DNA of 16,613 nucleotides from DAOSVX01 sp035379765 (GTDB lineage: Bacteria > Bacillota_I > Bacilli_A > RF39 > UBA660): assembly GCA_035379765.1 (NCBI GenBank), contig DAOSVX010000011.1, forward strand, positions 1-16,613, given 5' to 3'. Below the pieces are notes generated by a model. The model was given only the letters and a program-made list of their open reading frames with translations, had not been told where the DNA came from and did no database searches. The first letter of the stretch is position 1; every line of letters starts with the position of its first letter. Of this stretch, positions 8,667-15,272 are shown piece after piece. The translations under genes and the position numbers were made by a program.

Positions 8667-8911
8667 TTTTGCTTTTTCATATATCCATCAACAAGAATTT
8701 CTAATATTTCTACCCTATCTAATTTGCATATCTTATTACGGGAATTTTTATAACTAGAAATATATCCCGGATCCCCACTTATTAGGTATCCTACTAGTTG
8801 ATTAGTTGGATTATAGCCTCTTTCTTCTAAAGCTTCATATACTTCAAGCAAAGTTTCATGAATATAAGCATTTTCAATATCTTTGATGTTAAACATCATT
8901 GTTTTATCCAC
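8663..8911 (-). CDS. ireB: IreB family regulatory phosphoprotein
   Basis: An 82-residue protein of the IreB (UPF0297/DUF965) family. It carries the near-invariant core GYNPTNQLVGYLISGDPGYI and ends in a helix with EILVDGYMKK. In Enterococcus IreB is a small dimeric regulator phosphorylated near its N-terminus by the PASTA kinase IreK and affects cell-wall stress responses. Here one Thr (Thr4 in DKTMMF) remains in the phosphorylated region. The start is GTG (8911), kept because DKTMMF matches the family N-terminus; the upstream GGGAAGTGA is only a fair ribosome binding site. It is the first gene of the ireB-ruvX-yrzB-mltG-trmR operon. The usual upstream neighbour alaS is replaced here by a short-chain dehydrogenase. 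Confidence 0.95.
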   Translation of the reverse strand: MDKTMMFNIKDIENAYIHETLLEVYEALEERGYNPTNQLVGYLISGDPGYISSYKNSRNKICKLDRVEILEILVDGYMKKQK

Positions 8912-8937
8912 AATATCACTTCCCTACTTGCAATAAT

Positions 8938-8966
8938 ATTGTACCATTATTTTATCCTTTAAACAA
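8938..8966 (-). promoter_or_regulatory. Extended -10 promoter of the ireB operon
   Basis: TTGTTT (8961-8966), 17 bases, TACAAT (8938-8943) with an upstream TGG giving the extended -10 form. The -35 touches the stop codon of the preceding dehydrogenase gene; no terminator separates them. Confidence 0.65.
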
Positions 8967-9746
8967 TTATTTTTTACAAGTCTTCTTATTAACATAATCA
9001 ATGGCTTTTTTAGGATTTAATTTATACATTACTTTCATCATTTTTGAATCAGATCCTACATAAACTTGTAATTTGTTTTTTTCTATACCTTTTATTATAT
9101 CCTTTGCCGCCTTAGAAGCTGATGTTAATTTATAATTTGTATAAGAATTAATATTTTCTAATTTCACTTTAGAATTATTTACTATATTGGTATTTATAGC
9201 TCCTGGAAAAACCACAGTTACTTTAACATTAGTATTTATTAGTTCTCCATATAAACCCTCTGAAAGCATTTTTAAAGCCGCTTTTGATACACCATAAATA
9301 GTTTGATTAGGGAAAGGAAAAAAGCCTCCCATACTAGATATATTAACTATATGTGCTTCTTTTCTAGTTAATAACTCGGGTAAAAACAATTTAATTAAAT
9401 GAAGAGGTCCATAAAAGTTGATGTTCATAACTCTATTAATAGTATCCTCTTTTAAATCATTAAGACTGATAAAAGGTTGAATAATACCAGCATTATTTAT
9501 TAAACCGTCTATTTCTTTTTCCTTTGCTAAACATTCTTTTTTAAATTTAATTAAACTATCTTTATTAGATATATCTACTATATAAGTAGATACATTTTTT
9601 ACTTCCTTTTTTAATTTTTCTAAGCTTTTTTCATTAATATCTACAGCTATTACATGAGCTCCTTTTTTAACGAGAATTTTAGTAAGTTCTTTACCTATTC
9701 CACTCCCGGCTCCAGTAACAATTATCTTTTTGTTTTTTAATTTCAT
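8967..9746 (-). CDS. Short-chain dehydrogenase/reductase (SDR)
   Basis: A 259-residue classical SDR. The Rossmann cofactor motif TGAGSGIG spans 11-18. An acidic Asp36 at the end of strand 2 favours NAD(H) over NADP(H). NNAG is at 84-87, catalytic Ser137/138 in NISSMGG, and the YxxxK pair is Tyr151 and Lys155 (YGVSK). PGAINTNI follows at the nicotinamide side. After residue ~220 there is a short basic tail (VMYKLNPKKAIDYV) of the kind seen in membrane-associated lipid or ketone reductases. The substrate cannot be read from sequence. AGGAGAG lies 10 bases upstream of the ATG. It has its own promoter and lies just downstream of the heliorhodopsin terminator. Confidence 0.9.
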   Translation of the reverse strand: MKLKNKKIIVTGAGSGIGKELTKILVKKGAHVIAVDINEKSLEKLKKEVKNVSTYIVDISNKDSLIKFKKECLAKEKEIDGLINNAGIIQPFISLNDLKEDTINRVMNINFYGPLHLIKLFLPELLTRKEAHIVNISSMGGFFPFPNQTIYGVSKAALKMLSEGLYGELINTNVKVTVVFPGAINTNIVNNSKVKLENINSYTNYKLTSASKAAKDIIKGIEKNKLQVYVGSDSKMMKVMYKLNPKKAIDYVNKKTCKK

Positions 9747-9768
9747 TTTCTCTTACTCTCCTAGAATA

Positions 9769-9777
9769 ATTATAACA
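9769..9777 (-). promoter_or_regulatory. Extended -10 promoter of the dehydrogenase gene
   Basis: TGTTATAAT on the minus strand is a perfect extended -10. No good -35 is present; the -35 region lies inside the terminator hairpin of the heliorhodopsin operon. Confidence 0.55.
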
Positions 9778-9788
9778 TTTATGTATTT

Positions 9789-9817
9789 AAAAAGCCAAAG
9801 ATTATCTTTGGCTTTTT
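9789..9817 (-). terminator. Strong terminator of the heliorhodopsin operon
   Basis: A perfect 12-bp inverted repeat (9789-9800 with 9806-9817) with a five-base loop. The 3' arm ends in five U on the minus strand. It begins seven bases after the heliorhodopsin stop codon. Confidence 0.87.
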
Positions 9818-9823
9818 AATAAA

Positions 9824-10582
9824 TTATGGTTGCATAACTCCAAAGAAGACTAACCAAGCCAAGACAGTCTTAGCTACTAAACTAAGTATTATATAACCTC
9901 TTTCACCATATAAATAGTCTTTCCATTTCCCTACTTTTTTGTACTGTAAAATCATGTTAATTGGAAAACAATTAAAGAAGACAAAATAAGAAGCAAATAT
10001 TGCATAAACAAACCAAGGTACTTCCGCTGGATTAGAGTTACCAAAAGCATACATAATGATTACTATCCAAGGAATAATGCCTGCTACCGATCCATAGACA
10101 AACGGTGTCCAATCTACTTTTTCTTTATCTTGATTCATTTTTTCCATCAAAAGCCCAAACAAATTCATACAAGCATTTAAACCAAACATTAATATTAATG
10201 CTCCAATGTTATAAACACCAAATAAAACTGCTATTAAGCAAATCATTAAAGATGAAGATAAAGCATATTCATACCATCTAAATTTATTAATATGATTTTT
10301 TAAATCAGCATTATATTTTTTGTTAAATATGACTATTATAAAATGAAATATGGCTGATAAAAGCAAGAAGAAACTAACAAATAAAGCAAATGGTAAAGAA
10401 AATAATTCTTTTATATCAGTAACAAGTTTCATAGAAGTATAATCAAATTTCAAAAAGTAAGAATAAATAACCGGCTTAAAAGCTGCTATTTTATCTACTT
10501 TAAAAGAAATTATCAACATAGCTATACCTTGAACTAAATGTAAGCATCCCATAACTAGATTAAAATTTTTAAGTTTTTTCAT
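9824..10582 (-). CDS. Heliorhodopsin (retinal-binding seven-TM photoreceptor)
   Basis: A 252-residue polytopic membrane protein with seven helices (about 8-27, 62-86, 104-124, 125-147, 159-180, 188-212 and 229-248). Family hallmarks are visible: FRWYEYALSSSLMI in TM3 with Glu105 as the Schiff-base counterion, WTPFVYGSVAG into TM5, and YGERGYIILSLVAKTVLAW in TM7 with Lys238 as the retinal-binding lysine, Ser234 one turn before it. His15 (TM1) and His80 (TM2) lie where characterised heliorhodopsins have conserved histidines. Heliorhodopsins are known to sit with the N-terminus inside, opposite to type 1 rhodopsins, and have slow photocycles without clear ion pumping. The ATG at 10582 has AGGAGG five bases upstream; an in-frame GTG two codons earlier is less likely. 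It lies ~30 bases after a three-TM gene and shares its promoter. No retinal-synthesis gene is in the window. Confidence 0.93.
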   Translation of the reverse strand: MKKLKNFNLVMGCLHLVQGIAMLIISFKVDKIAAFKPVIYSYFLKFDYTSMKLVTDIKELFSLPFALFVSFFLLLSAIFHFIIVIFNKKYNADLKNHINKFRWYEYALSSSLMICLIAVLFGVYNIGALILMFGLNACMNLFGLLMEKMNQDKEKVDWTPFVYGSVAGIIPWIVIIMYAFGNSNPAEVPWFVYAIFASYFVFFNCFPINMILQYKKVGKWKDYLYGERGYIILSLVAKTVLAWLVFFGVMQP

Positions 10583-10614
10583 ACCCACCTCCTATTCTTT
10601 TTTGTTTTTTTATA

Positions 10615-11166
10615 TCATAAATAAACGTCACAAACAAAGTAAATACTAAAAGCTAATAAAATTGTATATAATGCAAAATATAAAATAGAAGCTTTATTTC
10701 TAAAAATATCTTTAAAAGAAAACTTGTTAAAATGAGAAAAAGATAAATAAGAATATAAGAAAGCAATAGCTAATGATTCAAATCCTACTAATACATAGTA
10801 TATAAAAGCTGTCTCTTTTGTTTCTATCAAAGCTTTTTCATAATTTAAATTGTCGGTTTCATCACTATTAACAATTCCAATTGTTTCATCACTTGATATT
10901 ACTTCTTCTTTATTGGGATTAGTTACACTATCAACAACGGTTTCATCCTCATTAACTGTTACAGTTATTGTTTCATCATTTTCTCCAACTGTTTCGGTTG
11001 ATACTTCGTTTTCTTCGTTTTTAAATATTGCCGAAGCATTAAATTCTCTGATTTCTATTTTAGTAAAACTATATTTACCATTACCAAAACAAACTGTAAA
11101 ATATAACAACACTATCAAAATAACCATTGTAATTATCATTAATATGTTTTTTACTTTCCTTTTCAT
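10615..11166 (-). CDS. Unknown three-TM protein co-transcribed with the heliorhodopsin
   Basis: A 183-residue protein not assigned to a known family. It has a basic N-terminus and TM1 (~8-27), an extracytoplasmic region (~28-118) rich in Asp, Glu, Thr and Val, then TM2 (~119-142) and TM3 (~158-182). The outer region contains four DET motifs (64-66, 74-76, 93-95, 103-105) in a degenerate repeat. Helices 2 and 3 are rich in Tyr and Phe. A strong AGGAGG four bases upstream supports the start. The gene is first in a two-gene unit: only 26-32 bases separate it from the heliorhodopsin, with no promoter or hairpin between. A role as partner or signal transducer of the rhodopsin is an inference from this arrangement only. 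Confidence 0.8.
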   Translation of the reverse strand: MKRKVKNILMIITMVILIVLLYFTVCFGNGKYSFTKIEIREFNASAIFKNEENEVSTETVGENDETITVTVNEDETVVDSVTNPNKEEVISSDETIGIVNSDETDNLNYEKALIETKETAFIYYVLVGFESLAIAFLYSYLSFSHFNKFSFKDIFRNKASILYFALYTILLAFSIYFVCDVYL

Positions 11167-11187
11167 AAGTCCTCCTACTATAACATT

Positions 11188-11216
11188 ATTATATATAGTA
11201 ACTTTTATTTTGTAAA
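11188..11216 (-). promoter_or_regulatory. Sigma-A promoter of the three-TM/heliorhodopsin operon
   Basis: TTTACA (11211-11216), exactly 17 bases, TATAAT (11188-11193): 11 of 12 consensus positions. It is the only good promoter upstream of the heliorhodopsin. No clear operator repeat is visible around it. Confidence 0.75.
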
Positions 11217-11221
11217 TTAAA

Positions 11222-11244
11222 ATAAGTCGTCAAAAACAACTTAT
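11222..11244 (-). terminator. Probable terminator of the anchored 231-residue protein gene
   Basis: On the minus strand ATAAGTTGT pairs with ACGACTTAT (nine pairs, one G-U wobble) around a five-base loop, followed by UUUAAUUU. The TAA stop (11241-11243) is in the stem. It is AU-rich and weaker than the other terminators. Confidence 0.6.
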
Positions 11245-11936
11245 ACTTTTCTTAAACCAGCTATTCTATAAACGCATACTTTTTCTAAGGCTGATCCACC
11301 ACTATTAGCACTAAAATCATTTTCTAAAGCTACACCTATATAAGTATCATCTTCAAGATAAGATATTCTATCTAATACTCTAGTTCCATCAGCATATACC
11401 ATAGTAGCAATACCACTATTATCTAAGTAATAAGAACTTAAATCCATAAAAACTCTATAAAGTGATATATACATAACAACTTCTGGATTGTTATTTGTAA
11501 TAAACTCATAATCATCAGTAGCAGCACTCACTCTTTCTTTTATACTTACGGTAGATGTTAAATAACTAATTTTATCTAAATCTTCTGAAGAATTATCATC
11601 AAATGCTAAATGAATTTCAGTTTCATCATTAATATTAAATTCTTGGCTACTAGCAATATATGTATACAATAAATTATCAGTTGTATCATAAGCTTTTAAC
11701 TCTATTTCCATTACTTCATCACTTGTTAAAGCTTCATTTAAGGTAACATCAGCCACAACTTCTAAATGATTTAACTCACTGGTACTAAAATCAATTTTTT
11801 TAGAAACCACTCTAGAACTATCATTTGATTCGTCATTTTTATCAACATCTTTATTATTAAAAAATAAAAAATAACCTCCTATAAATATAACTAATAAAAA
11901 TAAGACTATAGTAATTATTAAAATCTTTTTCTTCAT
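11241..11936 (-). CDS. Membrane-anchored exported protein of unknown function
   Basis: A 231-residue protein with a lysine-rich start, one hydrophobic helix (~5-26) and a long extracytoplasmic part. There is no lipobox cysteine, so the helix is probably an uncleaved anchor. After an Asn/Asp/Ser-rich linker (~29-45) the remainder has alternating hydrophobic and polar residues suggesting a beta-sandwich, with a segment (VVADVTLNEALTSDEVMEIELKA) like extracellular Ig-like or adhesin modules. One Cys near the C-terminus (VCVYRIAG). No family is recognised. It lies just upstream of the heliorhodopsin operon but has its own promoter and probable terminator, so a functional link is only possible. 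AGGAGAG precedes the ATG. Confidence 0.75.
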   Translation of the reverse strand: MKKKILIITIVLFLLVIFIGGYFLFFNNKDVDKNDESNDSSRVVSKKIDFSTSELNHLEVVADVTLNEALTSDEVMEIELKAYDTTDNLLYTYIASSQEFNINDETEIHLAFDDNSSEDLDKISYLTSTVSIKERVSAATDDYEFITNNNPEVVMYISLYRVFMDLSSYYLDNSGIATMVYADGTRVLDRISYLEDDTYIGVALENDFSANSGGSALEKVCVYRIAGLRKV

Positions 11937-11962
11937 AAACTCTCCTCTACTTTTATATTTTT

Positions 11963-11991
11963 ATTATATTATATTAAAATAATTTTGTATA
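11963..11991 (-). promoter_or_regulatory. Sigma-A promoter of the anchored exported protein
   Basis: TATACA (11986-11991), 17 bases, TATAAT (11963-11968). A second overlapping TATAAT five bases upstream lacks a matching -35. Confidence 0.6.
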
Positions 11992-12000
11992 GAGTAAATA

Positions 12001-12026
12001 AAAAAGGCTAATTACTTAGCCTTTTT
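12001..12026 (-). terminator. Rho-independent terminator overlapping a gene end
   Basis: A perfect 10-bp inverted repeat (12001-12010 with 12017-12026), loop of six, ending in five U on the minus strand. It includes the TAG stop (12008-12010) of the gene it terminates. Confidence 0.8.
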
Positions 12027-12703
12027 GACATGTTCTCTTTATTAATTGCTGCTTTTCTACTAAAATAATCTGATCTTATAGCGGCTTTTAAAGATTCAAA
12101 CCTTTGAACGCAATAACTTATAATTGCATCTTTACCTTGGCTTATTATTTCTGAAGGTATATTAGTTAGCTTGCTTTTATTTTCAACCGAAAGACCATCT
12201 ATTTTAATTTCTGGATTATAAAAAGGTATAGGGGTATCAGAAGTTAAATTCGCTATAATTTCTTCAGAATTAAAGAAATGATTTTTAAAAATAAACAAAG
12301 TAACATCAAAAACGTTTATATCTTCTGAACAGCACCTGTAAAACAAAGTACTTAAAACTCCTTTTTTAATACCTAAATTTTCTAAAAATTGAATATCTTT
12401 ATGCCTCATAGGAACATCAAGCATTCTTTGTATTATATCTTCCCTTGTACTTTCGCCAGAATTAGTCATAATATTTAAAATTTCACCATGACAATCTGGT
12501 GGCAAAATTTCTATAGCAATCGCATCTTCAGCTGCTCCATATGTTTGTTTTTTAAACATATCATCAGTTATTTCTGTTCCTTTTTTTACTTCTGGCAATA
12601 AATGTTTATCAGGCACCTTAAACTTTTGTCCTTTTTTATAGTTTCTTCTCATATCACTATCATTTGGTCTACCTTTTGGTTTATAAGATTCACTAAGTCT
12701 CAT
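12008..12703 (-). CDS. Conserved-looking cytosolic protein of unknown function
   Basis: A 231-residue soluble protein with no signal peptide or membrane helix. The N-terminal ~55 residues are basic and polar (KPKGRPNDSDMRRNYKKG), possibly nucleic-acid contacting or disordered. The rest is mixed alpha-helical, with a Cys pair (Cys124-Cys125 in FYRCCSED) and other single cysteines. The C-terminal helix (RFESLKAAIRSDYFSRKAA) is amphipathic and basic. No family is recognised. A purine-rich AGGGGG seven bases upstream supports the start. It is monocistronic, with its own extended -10 promoter and a clear terminator. Confidence 0.72.
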   Translation of the reverse strand: MRLSESYKPKGRPNDSDMRRNYKKGQKFKVPDKHLLPEVKKGTEITDDMFKKQTYGAAEDAIAIEILPPDCHGEILNIMTNSGESTREDIIQRMLDVPMRHKDIQFLENLGIKKGVLSTLFYRCCSEDINVFDVTLFIFKNHFFNSEEIIANLTSDTPIPFYNPEIKIDGLSVENKSKLTNIPSEIISQGKDAIISYCVQRFESLKAAIRSDYFSRKAAINKENMSKRLSN

Positions 12704-12743
12704 AAGTAATCCCCCTTATAAAATAATTTCTTATTTGTCTGTT

Positions 12744-12771
12744 ATTATAGCACTTTTCTTAAAAAATGCAA
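12744..12771 (-). promoter_or_regulatory. Extended -10 promoter of the cytosolic unknown gene
   Basis: TTGCAT (12766-12771), 16 bases, TATAAT (12744-12749) preceded by TGC. The -35 lies within an A/T-only inverted repeat (12759-12779, eight pairs around TGCAA) just after the upstream gene's stop, which may be a weak terminator. Confidence 0.65.
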
Positions 12772-12775
12772 TTTT

Positions 12776-13762
12776 TTAACTAATAATTAATAAAATCAAA
12801 AGAATAATTGTTACTACAAATGATAGAATTCCTCCTACTAAAAACATTATTTTGAAAGCTTTGGTAGAAAAAACTTTTATTTTATTAAAATTAATTAGTG
12901 TTAATGAATGCTCCAATTCTTTTTTGTTTTTTAAATTACTAGCAAATCCTGGACTATCTGATAAGAAATGTTGAGCATAAGGAAAACAAACTACTTGGGC
13001 AGGATCTTTTTTAAATAATCCTGGATACCAAGAATTAATCTCTATATTCACTTTATTTATAGGTATATCTAAAGCTTTAACAACTTCTTGAGGATTAAAC
13101 TTTAAAGAAAATATATCCCCATTATTAGATATGTTTTTGCCATACCCAATTGATAAATTACCTTCTAACCATAATCTTTGATCTAAATTATTCATCTTGC
13201 CATCTTTTAAATTAAAATCAAAAGCTAAAGAATGAGACTTATCATTTCTTTTAATATCAGCTATTAAATTACCATCATAGTCAGTGGTAATTAAGGAATT
13301 GTTACTATTAGGATTTACTAAACCATTTTTCTTATCATAACTAATAGTATTAGTATCATAATCAATAATTAACCAACTTAATAAACCAGTTTTTAAATCT
13401 TCAGCCATTATATAAAACTCTACTCTTAATCCCCAGAAAGCACTAGTATGAGCATTTATACAGCCGAAAATACAATAATATTTTGGTTTATCATCAGTAA
13501 ATATTTTAGATTTAACTAATTTAAAGCCATCAGGAATTAATTTTTCGGCCATTTCTATTTCTTCTATTTCATAACAAAGAAAAGCACTATATGGTTCTAC
13601 TACAAAGCCCATATAAGGAGTTTTTTTAGAAGAAGCAGAAATAAATTTTCTTTGAATACTTTTAGGTAGTAAATTATTAAAAAATTGCATAAAATGAAGT
13701 GACCCAACTTCAATTGGTTCAATTAATCTTTCTATTCCTTTAATAAATTTAAACTTTTCCAT
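12776..13762 (-). CDS. Membrane-tail protein overlapping murC; possible acetoacetate-decarboxylase-like fold
   Basis: A 328-residue protein, cytosolic for most of its length, with one hydrophobic C-terminal helix (~305-327), so apparently tail-anchored. The segment LIPDGFKLVKSKIF followed by FWGLRVEFYIMAEDLKTGLLSW recalls the VPEGL... and ...VRxYV... pattern of the acetoacetate decarboxylase/DUF2071-type beta-cone fold. That resemblance is faint, and no catalytic lysine is claimed. The ATG overlaps the 3' end of murC by 14 bases and its ribosome binding site (AAGGA) is within murC, so translation is coupled and the two form an operon under the murC promoter. A role in cell envelope or lipid binding is a guess from context. 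The ORF itself is well supported. Confidence 0.75.
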   Translation of the reverse strand: MEKFKFIKGIERLIEPIEVGSLHFMQFFNNLLPKSIQRKFISASSKKTPYMGFVVEPYSAFLCYEIEEIEMAEKLIPDGFKLVKSKIFTDDKPKYYCIFGCINAHTSAFWGLRVEFYIMAEDLKTGLLSWLIIDYDTNTISYDKKNGLVNPNSNNSLITTDYDGNLIADIKRNDKSHSLAFDFNLKDGKMNNLDQRLWLEGNLSIGYGKNISNNGDIFSLKFNPQEVVKALDIPINKVNIEINSWYPGLFKKDPAQVVCFPYAQHFLSDSPGFASNLKNKKELEHSLTLINFNKIKVFSTKAFKIMFLVGGILSFVVTIILLILLIIS

Positions 13763-15068
13763 TTTCTAATCCTTTTTTATATAAATCTTCTAATAAATAT
13801 ATTTCTTTACTACTCATAAATAATAATACAGTATTATGATATTTAAGTAATTTATCTACTTCTTTTTCGTTTATATAATCCCCATTATCTAGTTTTTCTA
13901 TTATAGTATAGGGAGTTACATTAGGATATTCTTCTGGTAGTTCTCTATCGTAAGTTATATCCATAACGTAAGCATCATCAGCTAAATTTAAACTATCAGC
14001 AAATTCTTTGGCAAATTCTTTAGTCCTTGAAAAAGTATGAGGTTTAAAAATAGCAACTATTTTTTTGTCAGGATATTTTTGTCTAGCGGCTTTAATTGTT
14101 ACAGCTATTTCCGTAGGATGATGAGCATAATCATCAATAATAATATTATCTTTAATAATTGTTTCTTTAAATCTTCTTGAAGCTCCTTTAAAAGTCTTTA
14201 AATACTTTGCTACTTCTTCACTAGATATATTCTCATAATAACAAATAGTAATTACTGCCAAAGAATTTAATAACATATGTTTACCAAATAAAGGAATGTT
14301 AAAATGACCATATAAAGTACCTTTTATATAAACATCAAAACTAGTTCCATCATTACGATAATCAATATTTCTAGCTATTACATCATCATTTTTTTCTATT
14401 CCATAATAAACTATTTCTTTATTTATTTTTAATTTTCTAATATAAGGATCATTACCCCATGCTATAACTTTTTTAGTAGCATTATTAGCAAAAGATTGGT
14501 AAGCATCCATAACATCATTTATATCTTTATAATAATCAGTATGATCTAGTTCAATATTAGTTATAACAGCATACTCAATATCGTAACTTAAAAAATGGCG
14601 ACGATATTCACATGATTCTAAAACAAATAAATTACTATTCTTATCTGCATAACCATGTCCATCACCGATTATATAATTACAACCAATAGTGTTTTTTAAG
14701 ATGTGAGATAACATCGAAGAAGTGGTTGTCTTACCATGACATCCAGCTACCCCAATAGTCTTAAACTGACGAGTTAAAATACCAAGCATTTCTTGATATT
14801 CATAATTTTCTAAACCCATAGCTATTACTCTAGCCATTTCTGGGTGATTATCTCTTATAGCTGGGCTTCTAACTATAATAGTATCTTTAGTTAATTCATA
14901 TTCTAAAGGTGTGGTATATATTTTTATATTTCTTTTACTTAATTCATCTTCCGTAAAACGATGATCTTTAGCATCATCATAACCTATTACTTCATTATCT
15001 AAATCATTTAAAAGTAGTGCTAAAGCACTCATTCCCGCCCCTTTAATACCTATTAAATAATATTTCAT
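13749..15068 (-). CDS. murC: UDP-N-acetylmuramate--L-alanine ligase
   Basis: Cytosolic ATP-dependent ligase adding the first stem-peptide residue, L-Ala, to UDP-MurNAc. The 439 residues are the normal length. The N-terminal UDP-binding domain starts with GIKGAGMSALA (7-17). The central ATP domain has the P-loop GCHGKTTT (109-116), FVLESCEYRRHFL and NIELDHTDYY (171-180). The C-terminal domain has FKGASRRF (293-300), DDYAHHPTE (312-320) and FKPHTFSRT. All Mur-ligase invariants seen are intact. The ATG has GGTGA three bases upstream of its spacer and an extended -10 promoter. It heads a two-gene operon with the overlapping membrane-tail gene, and is divergent from tRNA-Ser. Confidence 0.97.
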   Translation of the reverse strand: MKYYLIGIKGAGMSALALLLNDLDNEVIGYDDAKDHRFTEDELSKRNIKIYTTPLEYELTKDTIIVRSPAIRDNHPEMARVIAMGLENYEYQEMLGILTRQFKTIGVAGCHGKTTTSSMLSHILKNTIGCNYIIGDGHGYADKNSNLFVLESCEYRRHFLSYDIEYAVITNIELDHTDYYKDINDVMDAYQSFANNATKKVIAWGNDPYIRKLKINKEIVYYGIEKNDDVIARNIDYRNDGTSFDVYIKGTLYGHFNIPLFGKHMLLNSLAVITICYYENISSEEVAKYLKTFKGASRRFKETIIKDNIIIDDYAHHPTEIAVTIKAARQKYPDKKIVAIFKPHTFSRTKEFAKEFADSLNLADDAYVMDITYDRELPEEYPNVTPYTIIEKLDNGDYINEKEVDKLLKYHNTVLLFMSSKEIYLLEDLYKKGLENGKV

Positions 15069-15083
15069 ATCATCACCATATTA

Positions 15084-15092
15084 ATTATATCA
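15084..15092 (-). promoter_or_regulatory. Extended -10 promoter of murC
   Basis: TGATATAAT on the minus strand is a perfect extended -10. The -35 region (ACAAAA) does not match consensus. It lies back to back with the plus-strand promoter of tRNA-Ser. Confidence 0.6.
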
Positions 15093-15099
15093 TAAAGTA

Positions 15100-15128
15100 T
15101 TTACTTTTTTGTTATTTGAATTTAATAT
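15100..15128 (+). promoter_or_regulatory. Promoter of tRNA-Ser
   Basis: TTTACT (15100-15105), 17 bases, TAATAT (15123-15128), about ten bases before the mature tRNA 5' end. It matches 8 of 12 consensus positions. Confidence 0.5.
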
Positions 15129-15137
15129 ATTACTTAT

Positions 15138-15227
15138 GGAGTGGTATCGAAGCGGCTATAACGAAATTGATTCGAAATCAATTGTACTTTTTTAGTACCG
15201 TGGGTTCGAATCCCACCCACTCCGCCA
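15138..15227 (+). tRNA. tRNA-Ser (anticodon CGA)
   Basis: A class II tRNA that decodes UCG serine codons. The acceptor GGAGTGG pairs with CCACTCC, with discriminator G and an encoded CCA at the end. The D stem is TCG/CGA. The anticodon arm ATTGA-TTCGAAA-TCAAT gives anticodon CGA at 15173-15175. The long variable arm (GTAC/GTAC around a T-rich loop) is typical of serine tRNAs. The T arm is GTGGG-TTCGAAT-CCCAC. It is the only plus-strand gene in the window, divergent from murC, and ends at a clear hairpin terminator. Confidence 0.97.
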
Positions 15228-15236
15228 TAAAAAAAC

Positions 15237-15259
15237 AAAAAGACTTTTAAAGTCTTTTT
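15237..15259 (+). terminator. Terminator of tRNA-Ser, probably bidirectional
   Basis: Inverted repeat AAAAAGACTT / AAGTCTTTTT followed by a run of T on the plus strand. The minus strand also ends in T, so it can serve the converging decayed gene at 15273. Confidence 0.82.
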
Positions 15260-15272
15260 TATCAAAAATAAA

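Noticed and set aside
9824..10582. Type 1 (bacteriorhodopsin-like) proton pump
   Set aside because: The TM3 DTE/DTD-type pump motif is absent, and the TM3 Glu and TM7 contexts match heliorhodopsins instead.
10850..11215. Plus-strand open frame of 121 codons opposite the three-TM gene
   Set aside because: Its Ser/Val/Thr-rich sequence is the antisense of the DET-repeat region, and it has no ribosome binding site or promoter. It is a shadow.
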